From the NCBI GenBank assembly GCA_021443605.1, contig JABUTQ010000100.1, positions 1 to 5,931 on the forward strand: DNA of 5,931 nt. The letters are read 5' to 3'. A model generated the notes under the pieces. It was not told where the DNA came from. It worked only from the letters and a program-made list of their open reading frames with translations, and made no database searches. The position numbers and the translations under genes are program-made. The number at the start of each line of letters is the position of its first letter. The stretch's first letter is position 1. Positions 1-5,931 of the stretch are shown one piece after another. The DNA is from Bacteroidales bacterium (lineage in GTDB: Bacteria; Bacteroidota; Bacteroidia; Bacteroidales; UBA932).

Positions 1-485
1 TTGATGGCAATTATCACTTCCGTGTCGAAATTCCCCTCAATGCCGATTTTGTGAGTCTTTTTCTCTTTTATCTGCCGGTTTACGGTTTCGTTGAAGAGAT
101 GGCGCGTGCTGGTGACCCCTACCACAAGGTCTGTCAAACCCAGATGGATAAAGTTTGAGAGTTGGAGGGATGTCATACAGATAACCTTACCCACCGGGGT
201 TTCCAGGCGGGTATATCCTTGTGGAATATCGACTTTAGATCCCTTTTGCACAAGGGCATAATGGAAACTGTTTACCTCAACCCCCTCCGGGTCTTGAATA
301 TCGAGAAGTGTCACATTTTCAGAGAGATAGCTCACACTGAACCCTTTGGCGTATTTCGGTGATACCGCCAGTGAATCCGCCACCTGAAACTCCGAGGCAG
401 GAGACACGACCGTGGTATTTTTCCTGTTCGAACACGCCGCCAGGCACAGGACAAGCATCGCCAGCACAATTATTCTCTTTTTCAT
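1..485 (-). CDS. Substrate-binding lipoprotein of an iron/haem/cobalamin-type ABC importer (N-terminal 161 residues; cut by window edge)
   Basis: The reverse strand reads open from the ATG at 485 to the left edge. Residues 1-18 form a lipoprotein signal peptide: MKKR, a hydrophobic stretch, then lipobox L15-A-A-C18. The residues after Cys18 (SNRKN) lack the acidic surface-export signature seen on many Bacteroides surface lipoproteins, so the protein is probably periplasmic. About 75 residues (YAKGF near 45-49, then a beta-rich stretch) precede the binding-protein core, which begins near TPVGKVICMTS (96-106), followed by LGLTDLVVGV (115-124) and IGIEGNFDTE (147-156). This matches the PF01497 (BtuF/FhuD/FecB-like) pattern, in which the first lobe binds a metal chelate or corrinoid. 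The family usually has about 350-390 residues in Bacteroidales, so over half is missing; permease and ATPase genes would be expected beyond the edge. It lies 37 bases after hmuV on the same strand, suggesting co-transcription and delivery of the HmuS product or a related ligand. The ligand cannot be read from this fragment. Confidence 0.88.
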   Translation of the reverse strand, partial: MKKRIIVLAMLVLCLAACSNRKNTTVVSPASEFQVADSLAVSPKYAKGFSVSYLSENVTLLDIQDPEGVEVNSFHYALVQKGSKVDIPQGYTRLETPVGKVICMTSLQLSNFIHLGLTDLVVGVTSTRHLFNETVNRQIKEKKTHKIGIEGNFDTEVIIAI

Positions 486-493
486 ATCGGTCA

Positions 494-519
494 CAAAGTT
501 ACATCTATATCACAAAAAA
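494..519 (-). promoter_or_regulatory. Possible Bacteroidota -7 promoter element before the binding lipoprotein
   Basis: The reverse strand carries TAACTTTG at 501-494, a match to the Bacteroidota housekeeping -7 consensus TAnnTTTG. An upstream TTTTTTG tract at 519-513 could be a -33 element, but the spacer is only 11 bases instead of roughly 19. Initiation from this site would fall almost at the ATG at 485 and give a leaderless or nearly leaderless message. It may instead be a chance match in an AT-rich gap. No terminator hairpin is visible between hmuV and this gene, so read-through from the hmu operon is at least as likely. Confidence 0.22.
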
Positions 520-522
520 TAT

Positions 523-852
523 CTAATCGGGAATATATATTATCTCACCATTTTCCAGTTCGTAGGCGGTCCCAACCCTTTTCCCTCGTTTATTCCCCTC
601 TTGCTGGTTTTCAGATGGGGTATAATGCTTTATCTCTGTCCCCTGCTTGGTTATTATCTCCATATCCTCTTTCCCCGGATTCTTAATCATTGTGAAATCT
701 TCTTTTGAAAAGATTTCTGTCATATTAAAATGAGATACGATAGCCACCATAAGAGCTACGGCAAAAACCATTGCCACGTCAAATAGATTGGTCAGAAGTG
801 ACATCGGATTTTCGTCTTCATCCGAATGAAGAATACTATTTTTCCGTCTCAT
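523..852 (-). CDS. hmuV: HmuV-like small membrane protein, DUF2149 / ExbD-like partner of the proton channel
   Basis: This is a 109-residue protein. It has a short charged cytoplasmic N-terminus (MRRKNS, then an acidic DEDE at 11-14), one membrane helix (about 23-40) and a hydrophilic, probably periplasmic, C-terminal part. The helix begins NLFDVAMVF, placing Asp25 at its cytoplasmic end. This resembles the ExbD/TolR segment whose single Asp carries protons through the ExbB/TolQ pore, and matches what I recall of DUF2149 proteins. The tail ends in GTAYELENGEIIYIP (94-108), a compact beta-hairpin-like motif, and lacks room for the full ExbD/TolR periplasmic domain; ExbD is about 140 residues. 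The ATG lies 17 bases inside the end of hmuU, at the end of a run of seven A's, fitting A-rich Bacteroidota initiation. It ends in TAG. Known: the gene sits last in hmuYRSTUV-type operons. Inferred: it supplies the proton-relay residue and the periplasmic contact to HmuS. Confidence 0.85.
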   Translation of the reverse strand: MRRKNSILHSDEDENPMSLLTNLFDVAMVFAVALMVAIVSHFNMTEIFSKEDFTMIKNPGKEDMEIITKQGTEIKHYTPSENQQEGNKRGKRVGTAYELENGEIIYIPD

Positions 853-1438
853 TTTTTTGCAGAATTTCTGAAATAAACTGAAGATCGTTCAATGTGTGGG
901 CATAAAATCTTTTGTCTGCCGAAAGGGAGATAAGCCCTATAGCCGCTATCAGCATTCCGACGACGGTTGTGGAGAATGCAACCTGCATATTGATTGCCAT
1001 TGAAGATATATCACCTGCGGCAAGTCCCACGAGAGCGGGGCCCATAGGGATAAGCGTCCCCATCAGACCGAGCATAGGGCCAAGCTTCAAAAGCAACCTA
1101 CTCTTGGCCAATTTCTTGTCAACAACGATTTCATAGGAAGCCACAATCATATCACAAGCAGCTTTATCTCCCTTTGTATCAATTAGTTTATCAAAACAAG
1201 AAGTAAATTCAGGACAACCTTTGCTCGGCACTTTTGCAAGCATCCCCGCTATGTCTCCTTTGACATATTCACTATAAGAGTGTTCCATTTCCTTCAACCA
1301 TTTGATGTGAGCGGAATAATCTGCGAAGAAATTGAAAAGAGTGATAATGGCAATAACTATAAGCGCCAGAAGAAGGATGACCACAGGAATCATCAATCCG
1401 TTTGAAATGGTAAATAGTATTTCATTTATTGTTTTCAT
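836..1438 (-). CDS. hmuU: HmuU-like MotA/TolQ/ExbB-family proton channel protein
   Basis: This is a 200-residue inner-membrane protein with the three-helix ExbB/TolQ plan: helix 1 at about 13-36, a cytoplasmic loop to about 114, helix 2 at about 116-140 and helix 3 at about 150-173, then a short charged cytoplasmic tail. The family signature is clear: LGPMLGLMGTLIPM (119-132) followed by AFSTTVVGMLIAA (154-166). Thr128 and Thr157/Thr158 sit where ExbB/TolQ carry the pore-lining threonines. The protein is slightly shorter than E. coli ExbB (244) or TolQ (230). Proteins of this family form a pentamer around an ExbD-type dimer and convert the proton gradient into motion. Its ATG overlaps the hmuT stop (ATGA) and its end overlaps hmuV, its likely partner. 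The placement next to a chelatase-like gene, with no TonB gene in view, argues for a dedicated role with HmuS. Serving the outer-membrane receptor as a TonB motor is the alternative. Family assignment is firm; the role is inferred. Confidence 0.93.
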   Translation of the reverse strand: MKTINEILFTISNGLMIPVVILLLALIVIAIITLFNFFADYSAHIKWLKEMEHSYSEYVKGDIAGMLAKVPSKGCPEFTSCFDKLIDTKGDKAACDMIVASYEIVVDKKLAKSRLLLKLGPMLGLMGTLIPMGPALVGLAAGDISSMAINMQVAFSTTVVGMLIAAIGLISLSADKRFYAHTLNDLQFISEILQKNETEK

Positions 1439-1938
1439 TGTCGTCCTGATATTAGTATAGATATAATTACGATAGTCAGTTCTATAGCGTAAGAAATATT
1501 TTCCAATCCACCCCGCAACAATTTTTTAATTGTAATTGGAATAACGAGCATAAGTAAAATTATACAAAGAGCAAAAGTTGTTTTGACCCAGAAGAAATCC
1601 CAACCTGTCGCGCTCCTTATGAATGCCACCGACAAAAAGTAGATGGCAAACAAGAAAGAAACGGATGGATATAATGAAGAAAACTTTCTCAACTTGTCTG
1701 AGCAAACCGATTTGTATTCCAACCAGACAAGGAACAATGTCTCTGTAATTGAAAATGCAACTATCTGATATTCAGAAATATCTGTGATCCCATTCTTTAT
1801 GATTACGGCAGACATCGCCCAAGCCGAAAAACCGGCCAATAATGAAATGGCGATTATCCGGGCTATTGGCATTCGAGCTATTCTCAACAGGGCAGATACC
1901 AACAGCAAAGCAAGCAATATGGACAAAAGCTGCGTCAT
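1435..1938 (-). CDS. hmuT: HmuT-like polytopic inner-membrane protein of unknown function
   Basis: This is a 167-residue, very hydrophobic protein with about six predicted membrane helices (roughly 3-20, 27-47, 58-76, 93-108, 119-138 and 148-164) and no soluble domain. I recognise no catalytic motif. Acidic residues fall inside apparent helices, notably Glu66 in helix 3 and Glu153 in helix 6, with Glu74 at the end of helix 3. They could take part in ion or ligand movement, but this is only a suggestion. The name comes from position: the gene lies between the chelatase-like hmuS and the ExbB-like hmuU, as in hmuYRSTUV operons. It must not be confused with the unrelated periplasmic haem-binding HmuT of other bacteria. 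The start overlaps the hmuS stop as ATGA, and its own stop overlaps the hmuU start in the same way, so its production is probably coupled to both. It may be a membrane scaffold for the complex or a permease for the tetrapyrrole or metal. Confidence 0.75.
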   Translation of the reverse strand: MTQLLSILLALLLVSALLRIARMPIARIIAISLLAGFSAWAMSAVIIKNGITDISEYQIVAFSITETLFLVWLEYKSVCSDKLRKFSSLYPSVSFLFAIYFLSVAFIRSATGWDFFWVKTTFALCIILLMLVIPITIKKLLRGGLENISYAIELTIVIISILISGRQ

Positions 1939-4900
1939 TTTTTTCGGCCTATTATCCTTTGTCCCAACAGAAAAATCAAAACTATCGCCAACAGGGATAC
2001 GACGGCAATGGTGATGCTCCTACTTTCTTTCATCAGGTTGTCTGTAAATGATTTATCCGACAGTATCACTTTCTTGCCTTCTGAATCGACTTTATCAAGG
2101 CTACGCTGCATATTCTCCTGATATTGGCTACGGACAGCGGCATTCAAGTGCTCTGAGATATATTGTTGGAGATTTTTGTTGGCACAGGTGAATTCAGTGC
2201 AAGGGGCTCCGAATTTCGCCGCAAAAGCAGCCTGCAGGTTCGCCAATTTCCCCACTTGGGCAGGATCCGCTTTCCAATACCCTTTGCGGGAAGCTTCAAG
2301 CATTGTAGAGGACATCTCCTGATAGGCGGCGGGATTTATCTTTTCAAAATAATCCCTTATGCCGAGATTTTCAGAATCTTCGATATAGATTTTGTAAAGC
2401 TTATCGTACAGATTTGGGTCTATGGACGATGGACGCATCACATTCCAGCCGAAAATATTTCTGAAAATCTCGCCGAACATCTGCGCGGTTGTGGCATCTC
2501 CCTTCATTCTGGCTTTAATGAATTCCGGATTCAGGATTGTTGCCATTGTCTCTACTGCAATCGACTCTTTCAAGCCCTGTTGCCTTACAAAATCGGGATT
2601 CCTGTAATCTGACATCACAGCATCAGGTTCTTTGCCGGATAAAGATGTGGAGACAAGAGAGAGGGCTCCGGAAAATTCATATACGTGGTCGAGAGATATG
2701 GGCCCCCAGGTATTGCTTTGACGGGGCTGCACTATGACATCTGTCCCCTTGATGGAAGACTTCAACAGATCGGCTTCAATTTCTCCCCAGTTCTCTTGAG
2801 CGCCATACATTGCGCTCATATTTTCTATATATCTGTCGGCAAGCTCATTAGAGTTATCCCACTCTCCGGATTTTTCGGTACTGGCAAGCATTCCCGTGCT
2901 GTATCCGGAATTTACCGGACCGAATATTCGCATACAGGAGAGTTTCCGGGCCCGCTCAAGACTCATTCCCCTGTCAATCAGCGAATTTTCCTGCTCCAAG
3001 TTTCCCTGTGCGACATAGTTCGGATATATATCCTGTGATTCGGCGGCAAGCCGGATGGCATCTGTAAGGAGAAATAGCCGCGATGCGGCAATATCCCGCA
3101 GCTGCCCGGAAATCTGTACAAAAACATTTATACGGGGGCGCCCCAACTCTTCAGATGGAGTGAGCTTTATGTCCATCACCCTCCCCTGACCATCTTTAAC
3201 CGGCTCAACGCCAAGCATGCGCATGGCTTGGGCAACGGTTGTTCCCTTTGAATTTATGAATTCGCCCGCCCAGAACGTGAAACTGATCTTATGCGGATAT
3301 TCTCCGTCATGGGCTGCGCGATATTGTTCAATCATCTCATCTGCAAGCCGCACTCCATCTTCCCAAGCCTTGTCGTCAGGGGTGGTCTCCACGTTCACAC
3401 TATACATATTCCTTCCGGTAGGAAGTACGTTCGGCGCCCTCACCGGATCTCCACCCGGGGTCGGATAGATTACTCCTCCATCAAGACCTTTCAGCAACGA
3501 ATTCAACTCTGCTGCCGGAGAGGCATCAAGACGCAAGGCGGCATCATACACAACCGCCATCATTGAATCTTTTGGGAGACTCTCTTTTTCCACAACTGCG
3601 CGTATGGCAGTTTTTGCCGATTCGAGATAGTTGCTTCTTATAAAGTTGTAATCATTTAACTCTGATATCGTTATCTTACTGTCACGATAATCATTCCTGG
3701 CGTTGTGATAAGCGACTCTGTCGGCCATCATGGCAATGATGGTGCTTAATCTCTCATCCTTGGAATATCTCTCTCCAAGCGTGTAATATGCACCTGTAAC
3801 TTTTTCGCATATAACCTCCTCCGCAAGGGATATCATTCTTTCAATATCCTCTTGTTCAATAACTTGCGACTTTAATCCAAGCGCATTGGAAATACCGAGG
3901 CTGTCGGCATCAGCCATAATCTCCTTACACAATTGCCCATACTCTCCTCCACTCGCCTTTTGCGCCTTTTTCAGATTTGTCAAGAATCTGTCATAATTTT
4001 TTCTCATTCCGCTTTCGATGAAAGGAGGAGTGAGGTGGCTGACGATTTCTGCCCTTGTGCGTCGTTTGGCAATGGTGGCTTCTCCGATGTTGGCGGTAGT
4101 ATAGAAATAGAAATGGGGACGGGGACCGATGAGCACATCTGCCCAATCTGCCTGCGAAAGTCCCGCATTGCGTCCTGGAGTATATTCCAGGTTGCCGTGA
4201 GTGCCAAAGTGGATAATGGCATCTGCATCAAACTCTTTCTGTATGTAGAAATATGGAGCAAGATAGCTGTGCGGAGGCGGGACGCCTGCTCCGTGCAACA
4301 TCCTGGCGTCGTCATCCCCAAGGGCGGGTCGGGGCTGTGGGAAGAGCATTACGTTTCCATAACGGAGAGCAGTGAAGCAGAGACTGTCTCCACGGGACAT
4401 ATTTTTGCCGGGCGCTTTTCCGTATAACTCTTCCACTTCGGCATATTTCTCGGGGAGCAGAATCTCTTCTGCCCACTTTTCGTATGTCCGGCTATTTATC
4501 CAAATCGGAGATGCCTCATCCATTATCCTTTGCTGGGCTGCATGGGCGTAATCTCCTGCAATCCAACCCCTTGTCATCACCTGTTCCTTGAATTCCGACA
4601 AAGTGGGAGGGAGACCGGTGAGGTCATATCCGTTCTTTTTCAGGGTTAACAGAAAATTATACAGAGAGGGTATCACTTCAAGGCCAGAAGCGATCAGCGC
4701 ATCGTTGCCCGGCGATTTGAAATAGCATATTGCCACCCTTTTTTCTCCGTTACTCTTGTCTCTCAATGACATCTGCCTGTGAAACAGCTCAATAAAGGTA
4801 TCAATCCGTTCCTCTTCCGGTGTATAAGTCAAAAATCCGCCTGCAGTCTGGTTCTGGGTTGCTATGCACATCGGGGTTATAGCCCCATCCAATTCGGGTA

Positions 4901-5834
4901 TCACTACCCTGGCATTCAATGTTCCGGATGTCATCGGATTCTCTTTCTTCAGCCAATCTTCGTGAGAATTTACCAAAGGGAACGGCATAAAAAGAGGGAT
5001 ATTCCTGCCATACAGCCAATTTACGAGGCTGTCATTGCCGAGTCTCCCCATCGGGAGATAAACCAGAGCATCGGGATTCACATCCTTGAGCAAATCTGCC
5101 CTCCGGTTGCTGACAGAAGTTATGGGATACACGTTGTACCCTGTCGCGGTAAGTCTGGAGATCAAGGTATCGATATGCATCCTGTTCCCTTCTACGGGAA
5201 AGGAAACACCCGCAATGAACGCAACTTTTCTTCCCCCTTCATTGTAGAGTCCCTCCCGTTTCAGATATTGCGTAAGCTCTTCGCTGTTTTTAAAATATTC
5301 ACCCGCCTTCAAGTGGTAGAACATATCTTTGGGAAGTATTTCCGGCGAATCATATTTCTGTTCCCCTATCTTATATGGAGTTGATAGATGACGCAGATAC
5401 CGCAAGAGATTCCGATAATTGCCCCTTGTGGGGTTCTGAGAAAAATAGAAAAGGGTATCCTTCTGAGTATCATTGAGATTATAATCTTGGACACCCCTTA
5501 TGTCATTTATGCTGCTTGTATAGACTATAACCCCTTTTTTTGCCGCATCTTGAATCATCGCAACCCTTGCGGAATCCACATAGAGTCCACGACGGTAGAA
5601 CATTATGGCGTGATACTTTGAAACGGACGTAATCTCGTCACATTCAATAAAATCGACTTTTATGTGTCGGGAGTCATTATTAAGCGAAATGTCTGCCCTA
5701 TGGGCGGGCAGAGCATTTACGATAAGGATTCTTGTGGGAGAAAGAAAATGCAGCCACAGTATCACTATGGTTGCAATCGAAAATAATGCAATGGATGCTG
5801 TAATAAATAATCGCTTGTGTTGTATCTCCTTCAT
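1935..5834 (-). CDS. hmuS: HmuS: membrane-anchored CobN/ChlH-like chelatase-family protein (probable haem/metalloporphyrin dechelatase)
   Basis: This 1299-residue protein belongs to the CobN / magnesium-chelatase H family (PF02514). N-terminal helix 9-31 follows a positive MKEIQHKR. C-terminal helix about 1274-1291 is followed by a positive tail ending RKK. Both ends should be cytoplasmic and the body periplasmic, unlike soluble cytoplasmic CobN or ChlH. Family motifs in order: QPRPA (500-504), PPPHSYLAPY (519-528), HFGTHGNLEYTPG (542-554; His546, Glu550), NIGEATIAKRR (582-592), LTPP (601-604), GGDPVRAPNVLPTGRN (794-809), ELGRPRINV (896-904) and RIFGPVNSGYSTG (969-981). The core therefore looks intact. 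Automated annotation would probably say cobaltochelatase CobN, but the anchors, the ExbB/ExbD-like neighbours and the lack of AAA+ subunits in view point to HmuS of haem operons. From memory, Bacteroides HmuS was recently reported to remove iron from haem without oxygen. Substrate here is inferred. The start is fixed by an in-frame upstream stop, with GAAGGTGGG just before the ATG. Confidence 0.92.
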   Translation of the reverse strand: MKEIQHKRLFITASIALFSIATIVILWLHFLSPTRILIVNALPAHRADISLNNDSRHIKVDFIECDEITSVSKYHAIMFYRRGLYVDSARVAMIQDAAKKGVIVYTSSINDIRGVQDYNLNDTQKDTLFYFSQNPTRGNYRNLLRYLRHLSTPYKIGEQKYDSPEILPKDMFYHLKAGEYFKNSEELTQYLKREGLYNEGGRKVAFIAGVSFPVEGNRMHIDTLISRLTATGYNVYPITSVSNRRADLLKDVNPDALVYLPMGRLGNDSLVNWLYGRNIPLFMPFPLVNSHEDWLKKENPMTSGTLNARVVIPELDGAITPMCIATQNQTAGGFLTYTPEEERIDTFIELFHRQMSLRDKSNGEKRVAICYFKSPGNDALIASGLEVIPSLYNFLLTLKKNGYDLTGLPPTLSEFKEQVMTRGWIAGDYAHAAQQRIMDEASPIWINSRTYEKWAEEILLPEKYAEVEELYGKAPGKNMSRGDSLCFTALRYGNVMLFPQPRPALGDDDARMLHGAGVPPPHSYLAPYFYIQKEFDADAIIHFGTHGNLEYTPGRNAGLSQADWADVLIGPRPHFYFYTTANIGEATIAKRRTRAEIVSHLTPPFIESGMRKNYDRFLTNLKKAQKASGGEYGQLCKEIMADADSLGISNALGLKSQVIEQEDIERMISLAEEVICEKVTGAYYTLGERYSKDERLSTIIAMMADRVAYHNARNDYRDSKITISELNDYNFIRSNYLESAKTAIRAVVEKESLPKDSMMAVVYDAALRLDASPAAELNSLLKGLDGGVIYPTPGGDPVRAPNVLPTGRNMYSVNVETTPDDKAWEDGVRLADEMIEQYRAAHDGEYPHKISFTFWAGEFINSKGTTVAQAMRMLGVEPVKDGQGRVMDIKLTPSEELGRPRINVFVQISGQLRDIAASRLFLLTDAIRLAAESQDIYPNYVAQGNLEQENSLIDRGMSLERARKLSCMRIFGPVNSGYSTGMLASTEKSGEWDNSNELADRYIENMSAMYGAQENWGEIEADLLKSSIKGTDVIVQPRQSNTWGPISLDHVYEFSGALSLVSTSLSGKEPDAVMSDYRNPDFVRQQGLKESIAVETMATILNPEFIKARMKGDATTAQMFGEIFRNIFGWNVMRPSSIDPNLYDKLYKIYIEDSENLGIRDYFEKINPAAYQEMSSTMLEASRKGYWKADPAQVGKLANLQAAFAAKFGAPCTEFTCANKNLQQYISEHLNAAVRSQYQENMQRSLDKVDSEGKKVILSDKSFTDNLMKESRSITIAVVSLLAIVLIFLLGQRIIGRKK

Positions 5835-5847
5835 CCCACCTTCAATC
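5835..5847 (-). promoter_or_regulatory. Ribosome-binding region of hmuS
   Basis: The reverse strand reads GATTGAAGGTGGG directly before the ATG at 5834. GAAGG and GGTGGG give a purine-rich Shine-Dalgarno-like stretch within 3-8 bases of the start. It is the only gene of the operon here with such a G-rich leader; hmuT and hmuV start in A-rich tracts inside the preceding genes. This suggests independent loading of ribosomes at hmuS and coupled translation further on. Confidence 0.5.
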
Positions 5848-5931
5848 CTATTTTATGTTCTCCTTTATGAAATTTGTCTTTATTTCCACCGAAGAGAGTG
5901 GTTTCCGGGTTAAAGCGGCACGGATATGCTC
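5848..5931 (-). CDS. Probable C-terminal end of an unidentified upstream gene (partial, frame uncertain)
   Basis: One reverse frame is open from the right edge for 27 codons and stops at TAG (5850-5848), 13 bases before the hmuS ATG. Its peptide begins EHIRAALTRKP and ends NFIKENIK, with a charged, lysine-rich tail typical of protein ends. The short gap fits the tight packing of this operon. I do not recognise the product. There are two competing readings. A second frame gives SISVPL and a TAA at 5912-5910; alternating hydrophobic residues at a C-terminus would suit the last beta-strand of an outer-membrane receptor such as HmuR, the expected neighbour, leaving a 75-base gap. A third frame stays open and overlaps the hmuS start as ATGA. 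Too little sequence is present to decide. Confidence 0.35.
   Translation of the reverse strand, partial: EHIRAALTRKPLSSVEIKTNFIKENIK

Noticed and set aside
412..708. 98-codon plus-strand frame with hydrophobic stretches, spanning hmuV and the lipoprotein start
   Set aside because: It is antisense to two well-supported genes, and its hydrophobicity mirrors the codons of the opposite strand.
2163..2612. 149-codon plus-strand frame and overlapping smaller ones
   Set aside because: Shadow of the hmuS C-terminal third; no family resemblance and no ribosome-binding signal.
4004..4321. 105-codon frame on the minus strand, out of frame within hmuS
   Set aside because: The hmuS frame here encodes the GTHG motif and neighbouring conserved segments, so this alternative frame is a by-product. 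The 4801-5019 minus-strand frame is dismissed for the same reason.
3933..4427. 164-codon open frame on the plus strand inside hmuS
   Set aside because: It lies wholly antisense to the most conserved chelatase core, has no recognisable domain, and is the kind of long opposite-strand frame expected from the codon usage of hmuS.
4779..5384. 201-codon open frame on the plus strand inside hmuS
   Set aside because: Antisense to an intact hmuS; the peptide is rich in Cys, His, Arg and Ile with no domain pattern or credible start signal.
1935..5834. hmuS as the CobN subunit of aerobic B12 cobaltochelatase
   Set aside because: Terminal membrane anchors at both ends and ExbB/DUF2149-type neighbours, with no CobS/CobT-like gene in view, do not fit the cytoplasmic CobNST enzyme.
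5880..5905. Possible hairpin upstream of hmuS (CCAC / GTGG around a TCTCTTCG loop)
   Set aside because: Only four base pairs with no extension and no T-tract; too weak for a terminator or operator claim, and it may lie inside the upstream coding tail.

Overview
The window looks like a piece of a Bacteroidota (Bacteroidales-type) chromosome. It carries the core of a haem/metalloporphyrin utilisation operon of the hmuYRSTUV type, known from Porphyromonas and Bacteroides. Support for the lineage: the large gene is a membrane-anchored CobN/ChlH-like protein in fixed order with an ExbB-like and a short ExbD-like gene, start codons sit in A-rich leaders with weak or no Shine-Dalgarno sequence, and base composition is moderate. 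No database search was possible, so the assignment rests on recognised motifs and gene order.

Every gene I accept lies on the minus strand, so the operon reads from right to left. At the right edge (5848-5931) is the probable tail of an unidentified upstream gene. Next come the 1299-residue HmuS/CobN-like chelatase-type protein (1935-5834), a six-helix membrane protein in the hmuT position (1435-1938), an ExbB/TolQ/MotA-type proton-channel protein in the hmuU position (836-1438) and a 109-residue DUF2149/ExbD-like protein in the hmuV position (523-852). After 37 bases comes the start of a substrate-binding lipoprotein for a metal-chelate ABC transporter (1-485), cut by the left edge. The first four genes overlap one another (4, 4 and 17 bases), so translation is probably coupled and subunit output tied.

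Inferred working model: HmuS is held in the inner membrane by a helix at each end, with its chelatase body in the periplasm. There it would bind a metallotetrapyrrole (haem, by analogy with the hmu family) and remove or exchange the metal. HmuT, HmuU and HmuV would form an inner-membrane, ion-gradient-driven partner complex in place of the AAA+ ATPase subunits (CobS/CobT, BchI/BchD) that cytoplasmic chelatases need and that are absent here. The downstream binding lipoprotein would pass the freed metal, chelate or corrinoid-like ligand to an ABC importer encoded beyond the left edge. No tRNA, rRNA, CRISPR array, insertion sequence or convincing terminator was seen.
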